This document shows positions 23,769-31,571 of a stretch of 64,000 nt of DNA, piece by piece. The stretch is taken from assembly GCF_003058225.1 (NCBI RefSeq), contig NZ_QBUG01000006.1:62001-126000 (forward strand). The letters run 5' to 3'. Made by a program: the position numbers and the translations under genes. The notes under the pieces are model-generated. The model worked only from the letters and a program-made list of their open reading frames with translations. It was not told the DNA's origin and made no database searches. Position 1 is the stretch's first letter; every line of letters begins with the position of its first letter. The stretch comes from Promicromonospora sp. AC04 (lineage in GTDB: Bacteria > Actinomycetota > Actinomycetes > Actinomycetales > Cellulomonadaceae).

Positions 23769-24827
23769 TCAGACCGACGACCGTTCGAGCAGCGGGCAGT
23801 CGATCGTCACGGTCTCCGTGCCGATCGACTGACCCGTTGTGAGCGCGGCGAGCATGTCGACGCCGCGAGCGCCCATCTCCTGGAAGGGAAGGGCGATGGT
23901 GGTGAGCCGCGGACGCAGGTACGCGGCGATGAGCTCCTGGTTGTCGAACCCCACGACGGCGACGTCGTGAGGGATCGCGAGGCCACGCTCCTTGATGGCG
24001 TCGTAGGCCCCCATGGCCATCCGGTCGTTGCCGCAGAAGATCGCCGTCGGGCGGTCCGCGCGATCCAGGAGCTCGCAGGCGGACGCGTACCCGCCGTCGG
24101 CGGTGGCATCGCCCGCGACCACGAGCGACGGGTCCACCGGGACGCCGGCTGCGCCGAGCGCCTCCTCGTAGCCCTGCCGGCGGCCCACGCTCGCGGGGAT
24201 CGTCGGGTCGAGCGTGATGAACCCGATGCGGGTGTGCCCGGCGTCGAGCAGCCGCTGTGTGGCGCGCCGGCCCCCGCCCACCTCGTCCGGGACGACGGCG
24301 GGGAGGCTGCCCTCGGCGTCGAAGCAGTTGACGAGCACGGCCGGTACCTCGCGGACGACGTCCGGCACGCGGACGGCCCGGTGCCAGGTGGCGGCGTAGA
24401 GGATCCCCTCGACGCGCTGCTCGAGCAGCTTCTCGATCCCGGCGGCCTCGGTGGCCACCTCCGGCTCGCTCGAGGTGATCAGCAGGAACTTGCCCTGCTC
24501 GAGAGCGCGGTCCTGAGCGCCCTTGATCACGTCGACCGCGAACGGCGCGGTGACGATCTCCGTCACGATCCCGTACCAGTCGCTCCGGCGCGCCGCGAGC
24601 GCGCGGGCCCCAGCGTTCGGGCGGTAGCCCAGCTCGGCGGCCGCGTCGATCACGCGGCGACGCGTCTCGTCGGGGATCCCGGCGTCGGCCCGGTCGTTGA
24701 GCACGAACGAGACCGTCGTGCGGGAGACGCCGACCCGCTCCGCGATGTCGCCCATCGTGGCGCCGCGTCGCGGACGCCCGCCCCCCTCGCTACGGGGGCG
24801 GCGGCGTGTGGCATCGCTCGTCGACAT
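23769..24827 (-). CDS. LacI-family regulator of the fructan locus
   Basis: The 352-residue protein has an N-terminal LacI helix-turn-helix (MGDIAERVGVSRTTVSFVLND, from about residue 25) after a basic arm, then a periplasmic-binding-like sugar domain (DAGHTRIGFITLDP, AIFCGNDRMAMGAYDAI, VAVVGFDN). It is the first gene of the minus-strand cluster that continues into the importer and GH32 genes. Two copies of a palindromic operator sit directly upstream of its start, so it most likely represses itself and the locus until a fructan-derived sugar binds. Confidence 0.9.
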   Translation of the reverse strand: MSTSDATRRRPRSEGGGRPRRGATMGDIAERVGVSRTTVSFVLNDRADAGIPDETRRRVIDAAAELGYRPNAGARALAARRSDWYGIVTEIVTAPFAVDVIKGAQDRALEQGKFLLITSSEPEVATEAAGIEKLLEQRVEGILYAATWHRAVRVPDVVREVPAVLVNCFDAEGSLPAVVPDEVGGGRRATQRLLDAGHTRIGFITLDPTIPASVGRRQGYEEALGAAGVPVDPSLVVAGDATADGGYASACELLDRADRPTAIFCGNDRMAMGAYDAIKERGLAIPHDVAVVGFDNQELIAAYLRPRLTTIALPFQEMGARGVDMLAALTTGQSIGTETVTIDCPLLERSSV

Positions 24828-24842
24828 TGACGCTCCTTCGTA

Positions 24843-24878
24843 CTAACGCGCGTTAGGAGAGGAACTTACGCGCGTTAG
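24843..24878. promoter_or_regulatory. Tandem LacI operators
   Basis: CTAACGCGCGTTAG at 24843-24856 is a perfect 14-bp palindrome with the central CG typical of LacI-family sites. A second copy with one mismatch, CTTACGCGCGTTAG, lies at 24865-24878. Their centres are 22 bp apart, about two helical turns, so two dimers could bind on one face, 15 bp upstream of the lacI start. Confidence 0.75.
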
Positions 24879-24909
24879 GAACGGGCGTCAACCCCCGGAT
24901 CGCGATCGG

Positions 24910-27195
24910 CTATGGGTTCCCGGCCGCCGGGGGCCCGGCCAGCCTCGAGGGCCACCAGATTGCCCGGCCGACGTCGTAGGACAGGGCGGGGACCAGCAGC
25001 GACCGGACGGCGAACGTGTCGAGCAGCACGCCGAAGGCGACGATGAAGGCGAGCTGCGCGAGGAAGAGCACGGGGATGACCGCGAGCGCAGTGAAGGTCG
25101 CGGCGAGCACGAGGCCTGCCGACGTGATGATGCCACCGGTCAGTCTCAGCCCGCGCAGCACACCCTCCCGCGTGCCGTGCGCGAGCGACTCCTCGCGGAC
25201 GCGGGTCATGAGGAAGATGTTGTAGTCGATCCCGAGCGCGACGAGGAACACGAAGCCGAACAACGGCACCGCCGGGTCCGCACCGGGGAACCCGACAGCG
25301 TTGAACACCAGAGCGGCCACGCCCATGGCGGTCCCGAAGGACAGCACGGTGGTGAGGACCAGCAGCACGGGTGCGAGCACGGCGCGCAGCAGCGGCATGA
25401 GGATCAGGAGGATGACGACGAGCACGAGCGGCACGATGAGGGCACGGTCCCGGATCGACGCGTCGTTCGTGTCGAGGTCGGTGGCGGACTCGCCGCCTAC
25501 GAGCGCCTCGGGCACCGCGTCGGCGTAGGCGGTGCGCAGGTCGCGGACGGTCTGTTCGGCGGCCGCCGAGTCCGCGGCATCGCCGAGCGTGCCCTGGAGC
25601 AGCACTGCGCCGTCGGAGACCACCGGCTCGGGCGCGGCCGCCTCCACGGGTCCACCCGCCACGCCACCCGGCCGGCCGGCCGCCTCGATGCCGTCGGCGG
25701 TCACCGGAGCGGTCCCGCTGGGGGTGTCCGCGGTGACGGCCACCTGTGCTATGCCGTCCTCCCGCAGCAGGACGTCGGCTGCCCGCTGCAGCTCGCCCTG
25801 CGGCGCGACGACGTAGACCGGGCTCCCGGAACCGGCGGGGAAGTGCTCTGCGAGCCGCTCCTGCCCGGTGCGTGCCTCGGAGGAGCCGAGGACAAGCTCT
25901 GACTGCGGTACGCCGGAGGCCTGAAGCTGTGTGATCCCCGCGGCGCCGAGGGCGAGGGCCACCGCCGTCGTGATCCAGATGGTCCGGGGCCGGGTGCGGA
26001 TGCCGCGGGAGACTCGCCCCCACAGCCCGCGGTCCGGGGTGCCGGCCCGCGCCGCGGCGGGGTCGTACGCCGGGCGGCGAGGCCAGAACGCCGCTCGGCC
26101 GAGCGCGAGCAGCAGCGCGGGAAGCAGGGTGAGCGCCGCGAGCATCGCGAACACGATCCCGACGGCGGCAACCGGGCCGAGGGCGCTGTTGGAGCGCAGC
26201 TCGCTCAGTAGGAGGCAGAGCAGGCCCGCGATGACGGTGCCGCCCGACGCGAGGATCGGCTCGAACGAGCCGAGCAGGGCACGCCGGGTGGCGGTCCACC
26301 GGTCAGGGGTGTGCGCCAGCTCCTCACGGAAGCGCGCGACGTACAGGAGGGCGTAGTCGGTCGCCGCTCCGATGACGAGGATGAAGAGGATGCCCTGGGT
26401 CTGTCCGCTGAGCAGCAGCACCCCCGACCGCGCGAGGTGCCAGACCGTCAGCAACGCAAGGCACAGCGCGAACATGCTGGTCGCGAGCACGGCCAGCGGC
26501 AGCAGCAGCGAACGGTAGACGACGATGAGGATCACCAGCACCGCCGCGAGGGCGACGCCGAGCAGGATGCCGTCGATGCCGGCGAACGCCGACACCAGGT
26601 CGCCGGAGAAGCCCGCGGGGCCCGTGATGTACACCTCGACGCCGTCGGGCAGGCCGGTGCTCAGTGTCTCGCGCAGCTCGCCCGTTGCCTCGCCGAGGTC
26701 GGCGGAGCCGGACAGCGGCACGAAGGCCTGCGCGGCGGCGCCGTCGTCGGAGGGGATGGCCGGGGAGACGGCGCCGTCCACGGCGTCCAGGCCGGCGACC
26801 ACCTTCAGCCGCTCGTCGACGGCGGCGAGGTCGTCGCCGGTGAGCCCGTCCGCGGAACCGCCCGGCGCGACGAAGACGATGATGGCGGGCAACGCGTCAC
26901 CCTCGGTAAAGCCGGAGAGCCGCCCCTGTACCTCGGTCGCCTCGGCGGTGGCGGGCAGGTACGCGGTGCGGTCGTTGGACGAGACCTCGTCGACGCGGCC
27001 GAAGTACGGGCCGCCGATCGCCGCACCCACGAGCCAGGCGAGGATGAGCACGGCCGGCACGGTCACGCGGAGCCAGCGCGGCACGCGCAAGTGCGGGTCG
27101 GGCGATGACGCGACGTGCGGGGTGGATCTCACGAGGCCCGGCCCTGGCGGTCGAGCAGGACCGGATCCGGTGACCAGAGCCGCATGTGCCGGCAC
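24910..27195 (-). CDS. MMPL-family transporter
   Basis: The 761-residue protein has the MmpL/RND-like layout. A first helix is followed by an extracytoplasmic loop and a six-helix block with GAATDYALLYVARFREEL, and then the whole unit repeats, with GIDYNIFLMTRVREE in the second block. Such proteins use the proton gradient to export lipids, drugs or siderophores. GTG at 27195 is the longest start but GGGAGG directly abuts it, so GTG at 27132 is possible. It lies 71 bp downstream of a lacI gene on the same strand; no substrate is indicated. Confidence 0.88.
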   Translation of the reverse strand: MPAHAALVTGSGPARPPGPGLVRSTPHVASSPDPHLRVPRWLRVTVPAVLILAWLVGAAIGGPYFGRVDEVSSNDRTAYLPATAEATEVQGRLSGFTEGDALPAIIVFVAPGGSADGLTGDDLAAVDERLKVVAGLDAVDGAVSPAIPSDDGAAAQAFVPLSGSADLGEATGELRETLSTGLPDGVEVYITGPAGFSGDLVSAFAGIDGILLGVALAAVLVILIVVYRSLLLPLAVLATSMFALCLALLTVWHLARSGVLLLSGQTQGILFILVIGAATDYALLYVARFREELAHTPDRWTATRRALLGSFEPILASGGTVIAGLLCLLLSELRSNSALGPVAAVGIVFAMLAALTLLPALLLALGRAAFWPRRPAYDPAAARAGTPDRGLWGRVSRGIRTRPRTIWITTAVALALGAAGITQLQASGVPQSELVLGSSEARTGQERLAEHFPAGSGSPVYVVAPQGELQRAADVLLREDGIAQVAVTADTPSGTAPVTADGIEAAGRPGGVAGGPVEAAAPEPVVSDGAVLLQGTLGDAADSAAAEQTVRDLRTAYADAVPEALVGGESATDLDTNDASIRDRALIVPLVLVVILLILMPLLRAVLAPVLLVLTTVLSFGTAMGVAALVFNAVGFPGADPAVPLFGFVFLVALGIDYNIFLMTRVREESLAHGTREGVLRGLRLTGGIITSAGLVLAATFTALAVIPVLFLAQLAFIVAFGVLLDTFAVRSLLVPALSYDVGRAIWWPSRLAGPPAAGNP

Positions 27196-27265
27196 CTCCC
27201 GTCGATGGCCCTCGTCTCAGCGTAAGTCCGCCGGCCGTCGTCGGACGCGAACGCCGCCTCACCGC

Positions 27266-28363
27266 TCAGGGTCGGCGCGGCGCCGCGCTCGACCGGCGCT
27301 CGCGGAGCTCGGCGGCGATCTGGGACTGCACGGCCTCGGTCCGGCCCGCCAGCCGTTCGAGCAGGAGCCGTACCGCCTCGCGCCCCATGACGATGCCGCT
27401 CTGGTCGACGCTGGTTAGCGAGACGAGCGGGTGCCGGGCGATCGGGACGTCGTCGTAGCCCACCACCGACACGTCGCTCGCGTCGAGACCGGCCTCCGCG
27501 ACGGCGCTCAGCACGCCGATCGCGAGGGTGTCGTTGCCCGCGAAGATCGCCGTCGGGCGGTCGGGGGAGTCGAGGAGCGCGCGGGTCGCCGCGTGGGCCT
27601 CCGAACCGTCGAACAGCGTGTGGATCACCGACGGCTCGACGCCGAGCGCCTGCATGTGCTCGCGGTAGACGGCGTTACGGATGACGTGCGGCTCGTCGCC
27701 GGCCTGGCCCGCCCAGGGCGGCTCCGGCCGGGACGGGTGGATGGTCAGGTGGGTGATCCGCCGGTGGCCGAGCTCGATGAGGTGCGACATGACCTGCTCG
27801 GCGCCGGACCGGTCGTCGCCGGTGATCGTGTCGTAGCGGTCCGACCTGTCGTGCCTGCCGATCATCACCAGGGGAGTGTGCTCGGCGATCCGTTCGAGCC
27901 AGGCGGGGTCGACGCGCGGCGAGATGGCCACGATGCCGTCGACCTGGCGGTCCGCGAGGCTGTTTATCGCCATGTCGCTCTTCTGGTCCCGGCCGAGCGG
28001 GGCGATGATCATCTGGTACGGGGTGCCGGCGAGCACCTCCGTCGCGCCGTCGACGATCATCGTCAGGAAGTCATTGCCCACCTGGGGGATCTCGAACCCG
28101 AGCGTGAAGCTCGCCCCCCGCATCGCCCGGGCGGCCACCCGGGGCCGGTACTGGAGGCGCTCGATCGCGGCCTCGACCTGGGTGCGCATCCGGTCGCTGA
28201 CGCCGTACGCGTTGCGGATCACCTTGGACACGGCCGCGCGCGAGACGCCGGCCTCGCGGGCGACGTCCTGGATCGTCGAGGGCCGGGGGCCGGGATCGGC
28301 GCTCGGCGGCGGCGTCGGAGCCGGCGACCGGGCGTCGTCCCGCCTGGGTTCTGCTGAGGTCAC
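27266..28363 (-). CDS. LacI-family regulator of the rhamnoside locus
   Basis: The 365-residue protein has a LacI helix-turn-helix (IQDVAREAGVSRAAVSKVIRN) after a Pro/Ala-rich arm, and a sugar-binding domain (LGHRRITHLTIHP, TAIFAGNDTLAIGVLSAV, VSVVGYDDVPIA). GTG at 28363 is chosen; the upstream open frame runs through the promoter and operators. It is divergent from the CUT1 importer and GH78 rhamnosidase genes and most likely represses them through the GTAGA/TCTAC sites between. Confidence 0.88.
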   Translation of the reverse strand: MTSAEPRRDDARSPAPTPPPSADPGPRPSTIQDVAREAGVSRAAVSKVIRNAYGVSDRMRTQVEAAIERLQYRPRVAARAMRGASFTLGFEIPQVGNDFLTMIVDGATEVLAGTPYQMIIAPLGRDQKSDMAINSLADRQVDGIVAISPRVDPAWLERIAEHTPLVMIGRHDRSDRYDTITGDDRSGAEQVMSHLIELGHRRITHLTIHPSRPEPPWAGQAGDEPHVIRNAVYREHMQALGVEPSVIHTLFDGSEAHAATRALLDSPDRPTAIFAGNDTLAIGVLSAVAEAGLDASDVSVVGYDDVPIARHPLVSLTSVDQSGIVMGREAVRLLLERLAGRTEAVQSQIAAELRERRSSAAPRRP

Positions 28364-28379
28364 GACTCTGTTCCCGATT

Positions 28380-28419
28380 CTGTAGATCGGTTGACACCCT
28401 ACAGGGCCCTCGCTAGCGT
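28380..28419 (+). promoter_or_regulatory. Promoter with overlapping inverted repeat, CUT1/GH78 operon
   Basis: TTGACA (28391-28396), 17 bp, TAGCGT (28414-28419) is a good sigma-70-type promoter for the importer operon. CTGTAG (28380-28385) and CTACAG (28399-28404) form an inverted repeat that straddles the -35, placing a repressor directly on it. Confidence 0.6.
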
Positions 28420-28450
28420 GGTCCCGCTGAAAGGATTCATTCGACGGAGT

Positions 28451-28464
28451 GTAGATCGCTCTAC
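28451..28464. promoter_or_regulatory. LacI-type operator in the CUT1 leader
   Basis: GTAGATCGCTCTAC has perfect 5-bp inverted arms (GTAGA/TCTAC) around TCGC. It lies about 30 bp downstream of the proposed -10 and shares the GTAG/CTAC half-site with the repeat over the -35, so two LacI dimers could bind. Confidence 0.6.
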
Positions 28465-28474
28465 GATCCTTTCG

Positions 28475-28492
28475 CTCTACAAGGAGGTAGAG
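28475..28492 (+). promoter_or_regulatory. Inverted repeat enclosing the ribosome site of the CUT1 binding protein
   Basis: CTCTAC (28475-28480) and GTAGAG (28487-28492) flank AAGGAG, the ribosome site of the gene starting at 28495. As DNA it is another half-site pair for LacI; as RNA it could form a 6-bp stem whose loop is the ribosome site. Confidence 0.5.
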
Positions 28493-28494
28493 AG

Positions 28495-29814
28495 ATGTCC
28501 CACGCATTTCGTGCACGCAGCACTCGTCATCGTGTGGTGGTCGCCGCGGCAGCGGTCCCGCTGCTCGTCCTCGCCGGCTGCTCGTCGTCCGGTGGAGACA
28601 CCGGCACCACCGAGATCACCTTTCTCACGACCAACGACGCGCCGAACCCCGAGGTCGCCGACGCCCTGGTCGAGGCCTTCGAGGCCGAGCACCCCGACGT
28701 CTCGGTCTCGGTCGAGATCCGGCCGGGCGGCGCCGAGGGTGACAACCTGATCAAGACCCGGCTGTCCACGGGGGAGATGGCCGACGTCTTCTTCTACAAC
28801 TCCGGCTCCCTGCTGCAGGCGCTCAACCCGGACTCGACGCTGGTGAACCTGAGCGACGAGGAGTGGGTCGGCTCGCTCACCGAGGAGTTCGTCCCCGTCG
28901 TGAGCACCGACAACGGGACCTACGGCGCACCGCTGGGCGCGTCCTTCGCCGGCGGCATCGTCTACAACAAGCCGCTCTACGAGGAGCTCGGGCTCACGGT
29001 CCCGGAGACCTGGGACGACTTCATGGCGAACAACGAGAGGATCGCGGCGGAGGGTGACGGCGTCGCGCCGGTCATCCAGACCTACGGCGAGACGTGGACG
29101 AGCCAGCTCTTCGTGCTGGGCGACTTCGCCAACGTGACCGCCGTCGACCCCGAATGGGCCGAGCAGTACACGGCGCACCAGCGGTTCTACGCCGACGAAC
29201 CCGCGCTCCTGGGGTTCCAGCACCAGCAGGAGGTGGCCGAGGCGGGCTTCTTCAACGAGGACTTCCCGTCCGCGACGTTCCCGGACGGCGCCCGGATGGT
29301 CGCCGAGGGTGAGGGCGTCCACTACCCGATGCTGTCGAACGTGATCCAGACGATCCTGCAGAACACGCCCGACGCCGTGGACGACATCGGCTTCTTCGCG
29401 CTCCCCGCCACGGACGCGGAGAACACCCAGGCGACGATCTGGCAGCCGAACGCGGTCTACATCCCCAAGTCGACCGAGGGCGCCGAGCTCGAGGCGGCCA
29501 AGGAGTTCGTCGCGTTCGTCAACAGCGAAGCCGGGTGCGACATCCAGAACGAGCTGCTCCCGCCCGCCGGACCGTACGCGGGCACGTGCGAGGTGCTGGA
29601 CTCGGCGCCGCCGCTGCTCGACGACATCCAGGCCTACTTCGACGCCGGCAAGACCGCCAACGCCCTGGAGTTCATCTCGCCCGTCAAGGGGCCGAACCTG
29701 GAGCAGGCGACCGTCGAGGTGGGCTCCCAGATCCGCAGCGCCGAGGACGCCGCCGCCTTCTACGACCAGGACGTCGAGAAGCAGGCCAAGCAGCTGGGCC
29801 TCGAGGGCTGGTGA
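28495..29814 (+). CDS. CUT1 solute-binding lipoprotein (family 1)
   Basis: The 439-residue protein has a lipoprotein signal with LAGC (Cys29), then an SBP_bac_1 domain (FLTTNDAPNPEVADALVEAFEAEHPDV start; VPETWDDFMANNERIAAEG; late AAKEFVAFVNSEAG). It would deliver a sugar to the two permeases encoded behind it. The rhamnosidase in the same operon suggests rhamnose-containing oligosaccharides or glycosides. Its TGA overlaps the next ATG by one base. Confidence 0.9.
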   Translation: MSHAFRARSTRHRVVVAAAAVPLLVLAGCSSSGGDTGTTEITFLTTNDAPNPEVADALVEAFEAEHPDVSVSVEIRPGGAEGDNLIKTRLSTGEMADVFFYNSGSLLQALNPDSTLVNLSDEEWVGSLTEEFVPVVSTDNGTYGAPLGASFAGGIVYNKPLYEELGLTVPETWDDFMANNERIAAEGDGVAPVIQTYGETWTSQLFVLGDFANVTAVDPEWAEQYTAHQRFYADEPALLGFQHQQEVAEAGFFNEDFPSATFPDGARMVAEGEGVHYPMLSNVIQTILQNTPDAVDDIGFFALPATDAENTQATIWQPNAVYIPKSTEGAELEAAKEFVAFVNSEAGCDIQNELLPPAGPYAGTCEVLDSAPPLLDDIQAYFDAGKTANALEFISPVKGPNLEQATVEVGSQIRSAEDAAAFYDQDVEKQAKQLGLEGW

Positions 29815-30734
29815 TGTCAGCCGCAACCGAGGTGCGGGCCGCCAGACGCCGCCGGACGGCGGCCCGCACCTCCCTGACCCAGCGCGCCACCTACCCGTCG
29901 TGGTTCTACCTGCCGGCCGGCGTGCTCTACCTGATCTTCTTCGCGATCCCCACGTTCGCGTCGTTCTACTTCAGCCTCACGCGCTGGACGCTGTTCGACG
30001 TCGAGTTCATCGGCCTGGAGAACTACGTCCAGTTCTTCTCGGAGCCGCAGCTCTCGCGCGGGTTCACCAACACGCTGGTCTACGGGTTCGTGACGTCGGG
30101 CGCCAAGGTGGTGCTCGGGCTGGCGCTCGCCGTGCTGCTCACGTCGCAGCTCATCGGCCGCGGCTACCTGCGGTCGGTGGTGTTCTTCCCGGTGCTCGTG
30201 TCCACGATCGGCGTCGGCATCACCTTCACGGCCCTGCTCGACCCGTTCGACGGCGTGGTCAACACGATGCTCGCCGCGTTCGGGATCGACGGCCCCGGGT
30301 GGTTCACCGACCCGAACATGGCGCTCCTGACGATCGCCGCCGTCGACGTCTGGAAGGGGCTCGGCATCGCGACGCTCATCTACATCGCCGGCATCGTCGC
30401 CATCCCGCAGGAGTACTTCGAGGCCGCACGCGTGGACGGCGCGGGCCGCTGGCAGCAGTTCCGCTCCATCACGCTGCCCCTGGTCCAGCCCGCAACGGCG
30501 ACCGTCATCATCCTGTCCCTGATCGGCGGGCTGCGGTCGTTCGACCTGATCTGGGCGACCACGGGCGGCGGGCCGGGGTTCACCAGCGACGTCATCGGCT
30601 CGGTCATCTACAAGCAGTACCAGGCCGGCTTCTACGGGCTGTCCACCGCGGGCAACGTGATCCTGTTCCTGGTGGTCACGGGAATCATGGTGCCGATCTC
30701 GATCCTGCTGAACCGGAAGGCGGTCGAGCTATGA
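29814..30734 (+). CDS. CUT1 ABC permease, first subunit
   Basis: The 306-residue protein has six membrane helices and the MalF/UgpA-type coupling loop EYFEAARVDGAGRWQQFRSITLP. The N terminus opens with a basic cytoplasmic stretch and SWFYLPAGVLYLIFFAIPT. It pairs with the next permease, whose ATG overlaps its stop by 4 bp. No ATPase gene is present in the operon, so a shared MsmX-type ATPase encoded elsewhere is expected. Confidence 0.9.
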   Translation: MSAATEVRAARRRRTAARTSLTQRATYPSWFYLPAGVLYLIFFAIPTFASFYFSLTRWTLFDVEFIGLENYVQFFSEPQLSRGFTNTLVYGFVTSGAKVVLGLALAVLLTSQLIGRGYLRSVVFFPVLVSTIGVGITFTALLDPFDGVVNTMLAAFGIDGPGWFTDPNMALLTIAAVDVWKGLGIATLIYIAGIVAIPQEYFEAARVDGAGRWQQFRSITLPLVQPATATVIILSLIGGLRSFDLIWATTGGGPGFTSDVIGSVIYKQYQAGFYGLSTAGNVILFLVVTGIMVPISILLNRKAVEL

Positions 30735-31558
30735 GGCGCAACGGTTCCTGGGCCGTCGGCATCGTGGCCATCCTCGTGTCGGTGGTCGTGTTCCTCGTGC
30801 CGTTCGTGTTCATCTTCTTCACGGCGTCCAAGGACGCGTCGGAGGCCTCCCGCCTCGAGTTCTCCTGGCCCACCACCTGGGCGTTCGCCGAGAACCTGAC
30901 CGAGGTGCTCGCCACGCGCGACGGCATAGTGGTGCGGGCCTTCGTCAACAGCACGGTCCTCACCGTCGTGAGCGTCGTGATCATGGTGATCCTCGCGGCG
31001 ATGGTGGGCTACCTCCTGCAGCGGCGGCAGTCGCGGATCAACGGGGTGGTGAACTTCTTCGTGCTGGCGGGGCTGATTGTTCCGCCGGCCGTGGTCCCGA
31101 CCGTGTGGGTGCTGCAGAGCATCGGGCTGTTCAAGACCATGCCCGGCCTGATCCTCATCGAGGCGACGTTCGGGCTCTCGTTCTGCATCCTGCTGTTCCG
31201 CGCGTTCGTCGCGACGATCCCGCGGGAGCTCGACGAGGCGGCGATCATCGACGGCGCCGGACCGCTGCGCCTGTTCTTCACCGTCATCCTGCCGCTGCTG
31301 CGGCCCGTGATCATCACGATCGTCGTGGTGCAGGCCGTCAACGTGTTCAACGACTTCACCAACCCGCTGTACTTCCTGCCCGGCGACGAGAACGCGACCG
31401 TCCAGCTCACGCTCTACAACTTCACGAGCCAGATGGTCAGCCAGTTCAACCTGCTGTTCATGGACATCCTGCTGATCACGGTCCCGCCGCTGGTCATGTA
31501 CATCTTCTTCAACCGCCAGATCGTGGCCGGCATGACGTCCGGCGCGGTCAAAGGCTGA
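30731..31558 (+). CDS. CUT1 ABC permease, second subunit
   Basis: The 275-residue protein has six helices and the MalG/UgpE-type loop PRELDEAAIIDGAGPLRLFFTV. It lacks long loops and ends with the usual FNRQIVAGMTSGAVKG. It forms the heterodimeric channel with the preceding gene product. The GH78 gene starts 13 bp after its stop, so the enzyme and importer are made from one mRNA. Confidence 0.9.
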   Translation: MRRNGSWAVGIVAILVSVVVFLVPFVFIFFTASKDASEASRLEFSWPTTWAFAENLTEVLATRDGIVVRAFVNSTVLTVVSVVIMVILAAMVGYLLQRRQSRINGVVNFFVLAGLIVPPAVVPTVWVLQSIGLFKTMPGLILIEATFGLSFCILLFRAFVATIPRELDEAAIIDGAGPLRLFFTVILPLLRPVIITIVVVQAVNVFNDFTNPLYFLPGDENATVQLTLYNFTSQMVSQFNLLFMDILLITVPPLVMYIFFNRQIVAGMTSGAVKG

Positions 31559-31571
31559 GAGAGGTTCATTG

